Below are positions 11,089 through 23,500 of a DNA stretch of 64,000 nt, piece by piece. The stretch is from Todiramphus chloris collaris. Taxonomy: Eukaryota; Chordata; Aves; Coraciiformes; Alcedinidae. Each line of letters opens with the position of its first letter. The stretch's first letter is position 1. The position numbers and the translations under genes are program-made. The notes below the pieces were generated by a model. That model was not told where the DNA came from. It did no database searches and was given only the letters and a program-made list of their open reading frames with translations. The DNA lies in assembly GCA_025345505.1 (NCBI GenBank), contig JANVCC010000011.1, forward strand, positions 12,375,749-12,439,748, read 5' to 3'.

Positions 11089-11662
11089 CATACCGACCCC
11101 AAGGTGGTAGACAAACCGCTGAACAGGAGGAGGGTACATAGTGCAGTGCTCAGGAAGAGGAGTCGGTAGGTCCTAATGCCTTCTGCAGGGCATCCCCTGG
11201 AACAAGATGTGCATCAGGTCAACCTTCCGAAAATGAATCCCCTTTCCCCACCACAGTGGGCTTATAGCTCTCCTGGCAGGGGCATGGAGACTATTCCAGC
11301 ATCAATGCATGCATGGCCTGCATATGCACAGAGGCTGAACATTATTTTTCCACCTATAGTGGCTAACAGCGGTCATCCCTCCTGTTGTGCCTGTGTGGGG
11401 CTCTTGGGGCATCTCTGGTCATTGTTACTTCATCAATCTTCAGCATCCTCATCCTGTCCTTGAGATGTCCTTCTGTTGTTTGATTCCTGATATCACTCAT
11501 CAGACAACAAGGAGCTGGCTAAGACTGGATGACTTCCTGATTCCCCTGTGCACCTGCACATTTCAGACGTGGGAGCGAGTACTGTGCTCTCCAGTGCAGA
11601 GCAACAACAGTGGTGTGCCAGAGGGCCACAACAACGGAGCAACATGTTCCAATAGAGATGCA

Positions 11663-11667
11663 CTGGC
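11663..11667. repeat. Target site duplication CTGGC, right copy
   Basis: Matches 10922-10926 and directly follows the terminal CA of the LTR. Confidence 0.9.
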
Positions 11668-12868
11668 TGATGTTGTTGCTCTACCATTTTCCATCATTTT
11701 TTAAAGATTATGGAGAACTGGTAAGGTGCTTGAGGACTCGAAGAAAACTAATGTCACTCTAGTCTTCAAAAAAGGCAAGAAGGAAGACCCTGGTAATTAC
11801 AGACCAGTCAGCCTGACCTCCACCCCTAGAAAGGTAATGGAGCATCTCATTCTAGAGATCATATATCTGCACATGGAAGAAAAGAAGGTTATCAAGTGTA
11901 GCCAGCACGGATTCACTTAAGGGAAGTTATGTCTGACTAATCCAATAGCCTTCCATGATGGTGTGACTGAATGGGTAGATGCAGGGAGAGCAGTGGATGT
12001 TGTCTACCTTGACTTCAGCAAGGCTTTTGATACTGTCTCCCATAACATCCTCGTGGGAAATCTCAGGAAATGTGTGTTAGAAGAGCAGAGAGTGAGATGG
12101 ATTGAGAACTGTCTGAACAACAATGCTCAAAGGGTTCTGATCAGTGGTGCAGTGGTGCTCCAACTTACAGATGGAGATCTGTAAGTACTGATGTTCCCCA
12201 GGAGGCAGTTCTGGATCTTCTTATTCAACATCTTCAACAATGACCTGGATGAAGGGATGGAGTGCACCCTCAGTAAGTTTGCTGCTGATATGAAACTGGG
12301 AGGAGTGGCCGATACACCAGAAGGCTGTGCTGCCACCCAGTGAGTTCTGGACAGACTGGAGAGCTGGGAAAAGGCAAACTTAATGAAATGCAACAAGGAT
12401 AAGTGTAGAGTCCTATACATGGGGAGAAACAACGCCATATACAAGTATAGGTCAGGGGCAGTCCCAATGGAAAGCAGATCCATGGAGAGGGACCTTGGTG
12501 TCCTGGTGGACAATCAGTTCTCCATGGAGCTCCAACGTGCCCTTCTGGTTAGGAAGGCCAATGGTATCCTAGGGTACATAAAAAAGAGTGTGTCTAGCAT
12601 GTTGAGGGAGGTTCTCTTCCTCCTCTACTCTGCACTAGTGAGACCACATTTGGAGTATTATGTTCAGTTCTGGTCTCCCCTGTTCAAGACAGACAGGGAA
12701 ATACTAGAGCGAGTCCAATGGAGAGCTACAACGATGATTAAAGGAACAGAACATCTCTCTGACGAGAAAAGGCTGAGAGCCCTGGGGCTGTTTAGCCTGG
12801 AAAAGAGAAGACTGAGAGGTGATCTTACTAATGTTCACAAATACCTGAAGGGTGGGTGGCAAGTATAA
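11663..12868 (+). pseudogene. CR1 ORF2 reverse transcriptase palm and thumb, broken
   Basis: The polymerase half of ORF2. In order: LADVVALPFSIIF (with a stop), NVTLVFKKGKKEDPGNYRPV and SQHGFT (11726-11920), AVDVVYLDFSKAFDTVSHN (11963-12184) carrying the first catalytic Asp, then the metal-binding box near 12278-12289, and the thumb with [56 protein letters not shown] and KYLKGG (12383-12868). The box reads FAAD instead of FADD, so a catalytic aspartate is lost. Frames change several times. Long minus-strand frames over it (for example 12127-12513) are shadows. Confidence 0.92.
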
Positions 12869-12953
12869 GGGGCCAGCCTCTTTTCTGTTGTGCCCTGTGA
12901 TAAGACAAGAGGTAATGGTAGAGAGGAGAAACACTGGAAGTTCCACCTCAACA

Positions 12954-13568
12954 TAGAATTAGAATTATAGAATTATAGAATTGTCAGGGTTGGAAGGGAC
13001 CTTAAAAATCATCTAGTTACAACCCCCATGCCATGGGCAGGGACACCTCCCACTACAGCAGGTTGCTTAGAGCCCCAACCAGCCTAGTCTTAAAAACTTC
13101 CAAAGATGGGGCTTCCACCACCTCTCTGGGCAACCTGTTCCAGTGTCTCACCACTCTCATGGTGAAAAAATTCTTCTAATGTCTAACCTGAATCGATCTA
13201 TCTCTAGTTTTAGTCCATTCCCTCTACTCCTATCACTGCCTGACAGCCTGAAAAGTCCCTCCCCAGCTTTCTTGTAGGCCCCCTTCAGATACTCAAGGCC
13301 ACAATATGGTCTCCCCGGACCCTTCTCTTTTCCAGACTGAACAACCCCAACTCTTTCAGTCTGTCCCCAAAGGAGAGGTGATCCAGCCCTCTGATCATCC
13401 TCATGGACCTTCTCTGGACATGTTCCAGCACATCCATATCCTTTTTGTAACAGGGGCTCCAGAACTGGATGCAGTACTCCCGGTGGGGTCTCACGAGAGT
13501 GGAGTAGAAGGGGAGAATCACCTCCCTCAAACTTCTGGCCATGCTTCTCTTGATGCAGCACATTGGGA
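12954..13568 (-). mobile_element. Nested CR1 LINE, minus strand, 5'-truncated
   Basis: Inserted into the 3' part of the plus-strand CR1. The element's 3' end is at the low coordinate and carries repeated TAGAATTA octamer relatives (12955-12980), followed by the reversed tail GGTTGGAAGGGACC. It extends to the RT thumb at about 13568. Left of it the host reads TTCCACCTCAACATA; right of it the host resumes with AAACTTCTTCACTGTGAG, which are consecutive in other CR1 copies. The host was therefore already in place when this copy arrived. Its tail differs from the host's, so it belongs to a different CR1 subfamily. Confidence 0.92.
13285..13563 (-). pseudogene. RT thumb fragment of the nested CR1
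   Basis: A 92-residue open frame: [27 protein letters not shown], then [18 protein letters not shown] and [14 protein letters not shown]. It is 5'-truncated within ORF2, so no catalytic RT box is present. A longer minus frame at 13157-13684 crosses the junction with the host CR1 and is not a gene. Confidence 0.85.
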
Positions 13569-13778
13569 ATAAACTTCTTCACTGTGAGAGTGACAGAGCA
13601 CTGAAACAGGCTGCCCAGGGAGGTTGTGGAGTTTCCTTCTCTAGATACTTTCAAGACCTGCCTGGATGCATTCCTGTATGACATGCCCTAGGTGTTCCTG
13701 CTCTGTCAGAGGGTTTGGACTTGGTGACCTCCAGAGGTTCCTTTCAATCCCTACCACTCTGTGATTCTGTGATTCTGT
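13569..13778 (+). mobile_element. 3' tail of the host plus-strand CR1
   Basis: Continues the host after the nested copy: TTCTTCACTGTGAGAG, CAGGCTGCCCAGGGAGG, GTGTTCCTGCTCTG, and finally two ATTCTGTG octamers before unrelated sequence. The intact octamer end marks the true 3' terminus of the element. Confidence 0.9.
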
Positions 13779-15539
13779 TTTCTTGAGCCTTTCATTGAAA
13801 GCTGAATACTCTAAAGATTAGTAAAAAAAGAGGGAGGTGAAGAGAAACTACACAAACACCTTATCATCAGTTTCAACCACAAAATATGCATTTTAAATGA
13901 CCTTTTAAAAGTATCTACTCTTAGAAGCCTGTAAACATGCAGCTTTTAAACAATATACATTAACTTGAATAAATATTTTGACACATTGTTTCATTGTTTT
14001 GTAAATTGTTTCTCTCTACATCATCACCTAATTACTGAAACAAGGCCAAGGCATTACAACTTTCATACAGTAAATTCTCATTTGATTCCAATAATAAAAG
14101 AAAAAAAAAAAAAAAGTTACTGGACTGCAAAATCTGAAGTTAAGGTAAAATTAAAGCACAGATCACAGACCTCATTATCTCTAACCTTGTACTAGTAGTC
14201 ATTGGAACTGCTACAACTTAACATTGTTTGAAAAGAGCTTTGATTTGTTTAGGAACAATATAATATAAGTAATAGTACATTTTTAGAGAGAAATAAAAGT
14301 TTGCCCTCAATATATTATTGAGACATTTACTTGTATTTTTTGTTATGTGATATCAGGACATGCAGGAGTGCATATACACACACAGAGGTATATGTAAGTT
14401 CCTCTTTCTTTATCTGACAAATATTTATCACACAATTAAAGTGATCTCACTATTTTGCCTCTAAGAACCTTTCATGACCTCAATTTATAATTCCTTTTAT
14501 ATTCCTGGAACAGATATTTATCATGGGCCTTTGCATTTGGTCAGAGGTGAGAATATGTTTACGAAGGAAAATATGAAAATATGACACAATTCCCATGTCC
14601 CTAAGACATCTGAGAGCATCTAAGACATCTGAATGCATATAGGTAGTCTTTTTAGATCTGAATATATGTAGTTCTGTGTCCTATAGCTTTAAAAATAAAT
14701 TAATTAAATAGTATGTAAATTTCTGCAGTTAAGAAAATTGAGGTTGATAATACATTTCATGATTTTATTAAAAATCTAAAGTATGTTTATATTGTGAAAA
14801 TTAATATCAGATGTAATCATTAAAATCCAAATTTAAGTCTTTCTGATGTTCAGAAAAATGTCAGAGTTAATTGATTTTGTCTCAGAAATGTTTCAGCCTG
14901 TGCTTGTTTTACTTACACCATACGTTTTGGCAGCTGAAAGATACTCAAGATTTAATCAATGTTATAACAGAAAATGAAGTTCTATCAGCTTATCAGGAAG
15001 TAGTAATCTGGGCTTCTAAAATCTCATCAAAGCAAAGTTTCAAATGAAACTTGCATTAACAAGGTCATATCACATTATTTTGGCGCATTAAATACAAATT
15101 CATGTCTGTTATATAGTAAAAATCATTGGTTATTCTAAGCTTTGCATAAATGGGGATGTGACAAGGTAGTTGAAGTAATAGCACAGGAAAACTTTTGGAG
15201 AAATTGCACAAAACTCCTTTTTACATACCTTTTGGGCAAAATGTTTTTTATTCATGGTGCTCCAGCATACTTCAATAGAGTGTGATATGCTGTTGCATGC
15301 ACTTACAGACAAATGCTCCCCTGCTAGGTCTTAATGTAGATGGACAACTGTTGGGATAATAAAAAGCTCTCAACTAACCCAAAATTCTAGTTAGCTGTAA
15401 TTTATTTGATTGCTTGATCTGTGTGTCTTCACTGTATTTTTTTTTTCCATCAGAATGAAGATAAAAATGGCTGTACCAAATGTTTATCTAGTAAAGTATC
15501 TGATGTCTCACAGTAGCTAGTTACATGTGCCTAGGAGGA
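13779..15539. other. AT-rich intergenic stretch
   Basis: No gene recognised. It contains an interrupted A run at about 14097-14115. Short open frames at 13965-14195 and 15130-15312 have no motif. Confidence 0.6.
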
Positions 15540-16480
15540 GTGTGATAGACCACGCTAAGCAGGCACCAGCTGGAACCTTCACCAGAGGTACCAGGTCAGT
15601 ACGTAGGGCTGGCACCTTAGCTTCCAGCATCCTTCATATAAGTTTCTTTGTGAGTTGAAGGTATTGGCTTTGAAGTCATCTAAGCATACATTGCAGTGAG
15701 GATCAGAAGTGATGTTCTGAAGCAAGTCTCTCCTCCACTGTGTGGGTAGCAGTCTCTGAGACCATGAAATTTCAGATGAAATTACATAGGAAAGGCTCTC
15801 TGGGATGCCACCTGTTACGTCAGAGCTGCTAATGGGATAATGCCAGGACAGAGCTTGTACACAGCACAAAGCCACTGCAATGTTCATGATGTGGATGCCA
15901 GGTCCCCAGCAGCTACTGTTTTGTCCTGTGGAGCTCACCAGCAGTACCACACCTCTGTGTGCACCAACTGTATCTGTAGCCTGTCCTCCATTTCCCAGTC
16001 AGCCTGAGGCCAGGTCCAAGATGCCAAAACTGCAGGCCAGGGCCTGGCAGCACAAAAAGCTGCAGTATGGTGAGGAAAAGCATTGGGAAGCCTCATCAGG
16101 GACCTCAGGTCCAGGCCATAAGCTGTGTCAAGGCAGGACTCAGGCTTCACCTTCAGGCTGCCCCTTGCCTTGAAATCTGCTGCCCCCACCCCTACCTTAT
16201 CAACATGGATCCTGGATTGGCCTTGGAGCCACCCTGTCCCCACAGCGTGTGCACAACAGTCCAGGGGCTGTGGTGTGTCCTGATCACTGTCCCCATCCTA
16301 GCTCTGTTTACCACTTCTAGAAATAGTGGGAAGGAACCACTGGGGGAGGTTCCTGACCCAGCCTACCCTGCTGCCCCACTGTTTCGCACCCCAGCCTTGT
16401 TGCAACCTGACAATGAATCCTCATAGCTTGACAAAACTGACATCAACTTTTTGTTTTTCCATCCTCACAGAACATCCCAG
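15540..16480. other. GC-elevated block of unknown nature
   Basis: This block is clearly richer in C and G than its neighbours and open in several frames. The longest are minus 15579-15950 (123 codons, several Cys and Trp, with an N-terminal hydrophobic patch) and minus 15935-16243 (102 codons); the plus strand is open at 15880-16173 and 16067-16426. It is CpG-poor, so not a CpG island. No AATAAA or clear TG...CA ends with matching flanks were found, so it is not a demonstrable LTR, and I recognise no protein family. It could be an old repeat, a fragment of a retroviral internal region or a decayed retrocopy. Confidence 0.4.
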
Positions 16481-19400
16481 GAAACTGGTTTTGTTGGAAC
16501 CCACAAAAAGTTCTCCTATACACTGTATTTTGTAACAGGACCTTCAATAGTTTAACTCTTCGGTGTTTGAAAATGTGCTTATTCTTCCTTGTCACCCACA
16601 CTATTTTTGTTTAATGCAAATTGTCTGCCTCAACTGCTTTGCATGACATATTGATTGAACTAGATTCCTGTCAGGAATCAGGAAGCTGCAGATCATCAGA
16701 AAGCTTCTCTCTCTCTTTCCTCACAAATCTGAAAACCAAAAAAATGAAGAAAACCAACAAAACCTATCTTAAAATACTTGACTGTTCTTTTTTACAAACT
16801 TGAGGCATCTGAGTCTTAAAAGTGGACTTATGAGCACAGCATACCTAAATTTTCAAAATTAGTATCTCTATCACTTGCAGCAGTAGACTTCTCCAGATAA
16901 ACTGAGGATCCTTTAAATATATGTGAATGGGCAAGTAACAACTTGGGAAAGGCTTGTGAAAACCAAGAAAAGAGCAACGCTTACTTTTTGTTCTTCCTTA
17001 AAGAGTAGTGTTCCTCCTCATTCACCTTGTGAGCATGATGTGTGGAAGTGAAGGGTTGATGGATCTGTTTAGGGTACCATTATGTGGTGACTTGGGGTAG
17101 GACTATCCCTGATATCCTTTGATGGCATTCACAATTCTAATTTTCTATTAATTCAAATGAAAAATCTGCTAGGATTTCTGAAAACATTTTTAATTATTTT
17201 TTGTTAGTGTGTATGTATAAAACATCAGCTTAGGAAAACAGTCTCTGAATTTAGGGATTTCATGTTTGCAAGGTCACTTCATGACTGTATTCAAGAATCA
17301 AAATGGATGGATAAGCTTTTCTTTATAAGTAATGATTAAATTAAAATAAAGAGCCAGAAAAGATGGAAACAGCTGCAGCAAAAGAACAACAGAAACTATA
17401 TTAGTGCTTGGTACCTCCTCCAGTGCTTGCTATTTTGGGAAGAACTTATTCCTTTTCCACAGATATGCAATACCTCCAGATAGTATGATTGGTGATGATT
17501 CCATAGGGCTCACTATAGAAAAAGCAAATCAAACCACATTTGATTTTAATTACACAGTTTTAATCTAGAGCAACTTACGCTTTTCATTTGATTTAAGTCT
17601 GTTTGGGAGTATAGAATAACATTGTGGGTTTATATCAGACAAAAGTACTGTGTAATAATATCATCGAGGTCAGAATTAGCCTACCAAAACAAAAAAAAGT
17701 AAACACGAATTTAATGAATAAAAATTAAAATACATGACAGTATAAATTGTGTAAGAATAGAAATTGAAGGCATTTTTACTTCTATTTTATGCTCTCTCAA
17801 ATAAAAACTTCCTTGACCTGAATGAAATATTGAATTCTTTCTAGGCCAGTGTAGCTATGTTGTCACGGGGTTTCTTTTTGTTTGATCGCAAAACTTTGCT
17901 TTTTCTTTCTCTAATTTTTTCATTAACAAACCCCTATAGATCCTTTTCCATTGCCTGTATATACAGAGGGAAGGATTTAACTTTTCTAAAAGGAGGAATA
18001 GAGTTTGCAATTGAAATGTCAGATTTTTTATATCATTAATATTGACTCATATTTCTAAGCAGTAGAAATGTTTATTTTTGTCTGCAAATAATGTATATAT
18101 ATTTTTTTTTCTGCTAAAAATATTAACTGTGCAAATAGAAACTCTAATTAATGTATGACGCAAAACAGAGAACTGGATTGTTTTTCCTCTGGCCAAAACA
18201 TTATCAATAGCTTCACTTCTGGTGAAGAAAGTTGTACAGAGCAATAGATGTGGATCAAGGGAAACAATGGTGCTGAGAACTGGCTATCCAAGCTTCACAA
18301 GGACTTTTTTGTTAGAGTAGATCTGATCTCAAATTAGTTCCATGCACTAAATGCCTATTGCGGCTAGAATTAGGTGAGCTTTTGTAGCATCCTTTCTAGT
18401 GTAGTTTCATCTAGAAGGAATACAGTTCACACTCTCCTTGACTGTCCCATGCTACAGACAAGCACACAGCAAGTGGAGTGAGTTGGAGACTTGATTCACA
18501 AGCTTATTCCCAATCGCCACTAAAACATCAAAGCAAGTGCAGTCATATAATGTGTAGGAACATAATTTTTATCACGTGTCTATGGGAGCTTTCTCAAGTA
18601 TAGTGAGTTCAGTATATAAAAACTCTTTTATTGGGGTTGAAAGGGAAGCTTTATCTTCTTTCTCTTTTCTCTCTTTTTAGAAATATGATAGATGGAGAGT
18701 GATCTAATTGTGAATGCCTAGAGAGATATGCTCAGTTTTGAGCTGGACATCTTATCTTTCCTAGCCATCCTTTTCTAGTCAAGGGAGAGACACAAGTGCT
18801 AAGCACAGATCAATTGGAGTATTTTCTTTCTATTTTAGATGAAAATAATTGTGCCTTATGTCTTTCCACTGCTTACAAAGGGAGATTGAGGAATTTATTG
18901 TAGATCTTAGCCCCATTTACTCACATGAAATCAATTGAAATGTATGCTAAGTGTGCATATGTAATTATATCTATATGAAGAAACATTACAGGTAAAAGAA
19001 AAACACCAATTTTTATTTCCCTTTGAAAGATTTAAATTCCTCAGATGTACTTAGTTTTGACATTGAGAAATACTTTTTATTAACCTGAAATCTCTTCACT
19101 TATTAATGTATAGTAATGCTCTTAAACATCATGGAGTAGTTGAGAAAAATATTTTGAAATACTTTTGTGTCCTGAATTTTGCTTTGGAACAGTGGATATA
19201 TTTTATTTATGATGAGGATTGGAAGCAGTCAACCTATCAAAAGAATTTACAATTAAAAGAATGGGCAATATATGAACAATTAAAATAAATAAAGAAGTAT
19301 ACATGCAGATAAGGAGAAGAAGCTGCAGGAGAGGAAGTAATGTTTGTAAAAATGCTTTGTAAGAAAAAAATTCTTGGTTTTTAGCTGCCAGTAAGTTGGG

Positions 19401-19854
19401 AATGTAAAGAGTTTTTGTAATAGAGAAGTAGATTCAAAAACTTAAGATAAATGAACAAATATGTGATGTGTATTAGCAGTCACTGATTTTTTTCTCACAG
19501 AAAAACACAGGAGAAGAATAAACAGAGTTGTATTAGAAGTGCATATAAGTCCAATATAAAGGACTGCATGTGTGGTAGCAGTGACTAATGTTCTGCTTAT
19601 GCAAAGAGGAGGAAAACACAATGAAATTTATTTTACTGTTGGTTATTGAAACACTAGTCAATGGAAACAAGCTGGATACAGGCGTGCAGAACCAGTCTCT
19701 GAGCAGTCAGACCTCTTACTATGCAGTGGGATGCCCTATTGAGATAGTAGGAAGATCACATGATCCATACTGATATCACAGACACAGGGATGGATGTATT
19801 TATGACAGGAACAAGAGGTAATAGAGAAGACCTTGGTCACATATTTGATGTTTC

Positions 19855-19956
19855 TTTTTTAATGCAGTACTTTATCTCTTTCTTTTTTTCTTCTTTTTCC
19901 TGTGGGTTTTTTTTTGTTTGTTTTTTTGTTTTGTTTTGGTTTGGGTTTTTTTTCCT
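19855..19956. repeat. T/TTTG-rich low-complexity tract
   Basis: Runs of T interspersed with G (TTTTGTTTG-like) over about 100 bases. Minus- and plus-strand frames here encode only Lys/Gln- or Phe-rich low complexity. Confidence 0.85.
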
Positions 19957-20506
19957 ATGCATAGCTGTAGGTAAAAAGTAGAGACTACACACCTCTTGGA
20001 GGACTCTGTAAATAAACAGAAGGAAACTATAAGGTAAAGTGCTTGCTGAAATAGGGATATCAGCATTTTGGGGTCCATGTTGAAATTCTTACAGAAACAA
20101 CACAAGAAGGAAAATATTTCCACTTTTACAGTAGCTAAAGGGTCCGCAAAAACTACCTGTATGTGTTTGTACTATGAAAGCTGCCCCAGGCATCAACGAC
20201 AAAAACTTTATTTTGCATGGATATGTCAGGGCAAGCTTACCTATATATAGCATAGAATGCATACAGCAACAAATATATATTTTTTGTGTCACATTTAAGA
20301 TTTATATGTTTTTTCTTTATATTGAAAATCTGAGCACTTTCCTTTGGAATAAATAATGTATATCTGAAACATATACACATATTCACAGAGGGAAAGATCT
20401 GGGTTTATGCAAAATTTGACACAGGTTGGATTTCCTGCTATCAAAAAGGAAAAACCTTACAGTTATTCGTATTCTTGTCTTCAGACTGCACAGCTTTAGA
20501 ATAAAG

Positions 20507-20548
20507 ACTTTCATTCATTTACTTTCATTCATTTACTTTGTTCATTTA
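20507..20548. repeat. 14-bp tandem repeat
   Basis: ACTTTCATTCATTT occurs at 20507-20520 and 20521-20534, with a diverged third copy to 20548. Confidence 0.85.
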
Positions 20549-23500
20549 TTATCAGATGAAGCCAGCATTGTGTCATCCCATCTTCACAAACCAAAATGTA
20601 AAACTGTAAATAAAACTTTAATAAAACTTGTAAATAAAAGGAATGTGAAATAACATGAAAACAAAAATATGAGAAGGAAAAACTAAGTGAGATAAAGGCA
20701 TCTTTGTACACAACAGACAGATGATTATGTGGTTATGCATATGTTAGTGTGTAAAATAAAATTGTACAGAAACAGAATGTATGAAATCTTATTTATTAAC
20801 ACAGTTATATGTCTGACTGTGAAGTGATAAATGATAAAATTCAGAAAATAAGGCTATTTTATGCCCAGCACCTTTAAACAAGAGTAGGAAAAATTATGTC
20901 TGCTTTGTATGTCTCACCTTTCTTCGTAATTAGAGCATTTATTCAATCCTTTGTCCTGCTTTAAAATTTTCTTATTGGTTTGTTGGTGTTTTTTGCTTCT
21001 TTTACATACAAGTCATAGAAAAAAAGTTTATACTCAAATGCAAGTACTTAAAAGATCTACTCCTCTTTCTTACACTATCAGCTTTCATTGACCTGTAATT
21101 TTCACCACTTGCAAAATCCATCTTCCTCTTTTTTTCTTAAACTATTTTCTTCTCTCATAGCATCAATTTGACAGAATTTTAATATATTATGTGTGTTGGA
21201 GATATAAGACTTTCCAAGATCAAAGAGTACAGTAGAATATAGAGTGATTGGCAACAATGTGGAGTATAAGTTAATTAAATAGAAAAGCATACATCAGCAG
21301 GATAACTTCACAGGTTTTGACTCACCACCCACTCAGGGTGGCAGAAGATACTGTACATTTTGTGGAAGTTAGATATGTTCCATGTATAACAAATATTTTG
21401 CTATGAACAACAGAGACGTGACTCAAGAATTAAGTCATTAATGATTTTCCCTCAAAGAGGAATACTTTATCATAATCAGAAGATTATGAGATAGAGAAAG
21501 CAGTTTTCCACAAGGTTTTCATGAAAGGTGGAAACTCTACTAATAGAATCTAACCAGAAAGGGAACACGAGCAAAACCAAAACATAAGTCTTATAACTAA
21601 AACTATATGAATTGTTTTCTTCTCAGGACAACAAGCATGTTTCCCTACAGTGGTAGGGAAGAGAGACATTTCAGACTGATGATTATGCAGAGAGACACTC
21701 CACAAAGCTCAAAGAAATCTTGACTTGGAGAAATGAGTCTCAAGGAAAGGTTTGGTGCTGCGAGAAGAAAAAATTGTTCTTAAGGGATAAGAAAGCTGAG
21801 GTAGGATTTTGTGTACAATTGCTTCTTTGACGAAGGCAGGGTATTGTTTTTGTTGCCCAAATTGCAGTGATTTCTATTATTGTTGCTTTACAACATCCTC
21901 TAAAAACCAGTCTCCTAACTTCAAGTGTTATATCTGTGTCTGCAGAAATCAGCTGCAAGCCGTGTTTGAAAATCCATGATTTGGCTGAAGATGCTACAAA
22001 GATGTCAGTGGTGATCTTTGCAGGTCTGCTGCAGTTGGCACAAACAGTCTTTATGCCATTAAAGAGAATTAAGAGATAAATCAATGCCTAGAAATCATGC
22101 CAGTGAAATTACAAAAGTAGGGCAGCCTAGACCCAGAAAACATTAGGTATCACAAAGAAATTTGGCAATTCTCAGGAGAAAGGGTTGGGCCACCACTTAA
22201 AACAGACACCTGTGATTAATTCCTATCATTTAGAGGAAAGGGGAGGTGGCTAGCACTTCACATAATTAGATGTCTTTCTAACAGACCATCTGTAGCCCTT
22301 TAGAACTGTGAGAAATATTTGTGCACATGCTCAGCTTCAGATGAATTTTAAATTGAAATATTTGTTCTTGGGAAAACCACCATGCTCCTAACTTGTCAAT
22401 TTAACTGATGCGGCCATCCATGTAATCACAGTATCACAGGTGAGAATTAGTGGAGCAAAAGAATGCACATGCTATCCTTTCAGAGAAACAAAACCAAATT
22501 GTCTTCTAGTTTAGCACCATCAGAGATAACTGTTCTTTATATACTGCCTAGTGAACCACATGCACTATTTAGTAAAGAAAACACTTTTAAAAAAATATTG
22601 CTCTTTGAAACATTATTTGATTATTATTTGATTTTAATTTCAAGAAATAAATAGCAATTACTAGTTTGAAAAATAACCTTAGCAGCATCTGCTGAAGTCT
22701 TTGTAATTCTGGCTTTTAAAAAACAAGAAAAGCTCTCCCAGAGAGAATTTTACATCAAATTTGCTACATGAATAAACACTTCTAGAAAATTAATGTCTCA
22801 TAGATTTTCTATTGAGAGAAGCACTTTCTTTTGTGAAGAAAGCAAAACAAAAACCAAAAAAAAAAAGAGACTGATTTTTTTTTAAGGACAGAGTAAGAAA
22901 GCAATTCTTAACTCACCTCTTTGTTGATGGATAAGGAAAAATAAATAATTCAACACAGCATTTAGAATTTCCAGTATATGTTTAGTAGTCAGTATCTGGA
23001 TTTTTAGTTTTAATGTTCCTTTCTATATATTAATAGTTGAAGAAAAGTTGTGACAACTAACATCTTGCACATATTTTCAGAGTTTATTCAGGTAACTAAA
23101 AGAGTATACTTATATATGTAAAAATATTTTATATTCTTTATGAATTACTTTAATATCTAAGTATGGTATATATATTAGTAGGAACAGAATTTTAAAGTTC
23201 TTTCCTTTTAGTTTCAAAATCAGTACTTTATGATAATGAATGTGAGTTATTTTTTTAAATGTAAACTGTAATAATGAATAGAAAATGTGAATCTGAAGAT
23301 TAGATTCTCTGATGGAAAATATCCTCGTTGCAAAACTGAAATATTTCAAGGCAAAAGTTTACTTTCTGGAAAAAAAAATTATTAACTTGGGATAAGAAAA
23401 TCTTAAAATTATAATATTTCTTTGAAGATATTGCATTTTTGGCTGCTTAAATAATATACAAAAATCGTGTAATTGAACACATGAAGCACAGAAATAAGTC

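Larger units (their letters stand above)
10927..11662 (-). mobile_element. Solo LTR of an endogenous retrovirus, 736 bp, minus strand
   Basis: The block begins TGTCCCATG and ends GATGCA on the plus strand, so it has TG...CA termini, and is flanked by CTGGC on both sides. On the minus strand a TATA-like TATATA (11083-11088) is followed 80 bases later by AATAAA (11003-11008), then a GT-rich stretch and a terminal GGGACA. This is the promoter/poly(A) order expected of U3-R-U5. No gag, pol or env sequence accompanies it, so it is a solo LTR left by recombination between two LTRs. A 43-bp tandem duplication covers the poly(A) signal. Open frames across it on both strands (for example 11176-11704) are non-coding shadows. 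The family is not identified; a 5-bp duplication fits several avian retroviral classes. Confidence 0.92.
8440..13778 (+). mobile_element. Nearly full-length CR1 LINE, plus strand, split by two insertions
   Basis: This element can be followed in order: ORF1 start (8467), ORF1 esterase-like region (about 8990-9470), endonuclease (9516-10421), linker and N-terminal RT (to 10921), RT palm (11668-12300), thumb (12383-12868) and the 3' tail ending in two ATTCTGTG-type octamers (about 13757-13778). Two foreign blocks interrupt it: a minus-strand LTR (10927-11662) and a minus-strand CR1 (about 12954-13568). Removing both leaves about 4.0 kb, near the usual CR1 full length of about 4.5 kb, so most of the 5' region survives, which is unusual for CR1. 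All frames carry stops or shifts, so it cannot move. Its 5' edge is placed where ORF1 similarity begins and is uncertain by some tens of bases. Confidence 0.93.

Noticed and set aside
11176-11704. Two plus-strand frames of 95 and 105 codons
   Set aside because: Inside the 736-bp LTR; no retroviral protein motif and no continuity with the CR1 frame.
12127-12513. 128-codon minus-strand frame
   Set aside because: Shadow of the CR1 reverse transcriptase on the opposite strand.
13157-13684. 175-codon minus-strand open frame, the longest in the window
   Set aside because: It crosses both junctions of the nested CR1 and reads the host CR1 antisense at one end; it is a chance frame over transposon sequence.
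22426-22450. AATCACAGTATCACAGG, reminiscent of a CR1 terminal octamer
   Set aside because: No GGTTGGAAGGGACC-like tail follows, so it is not supported as a CR1 end.
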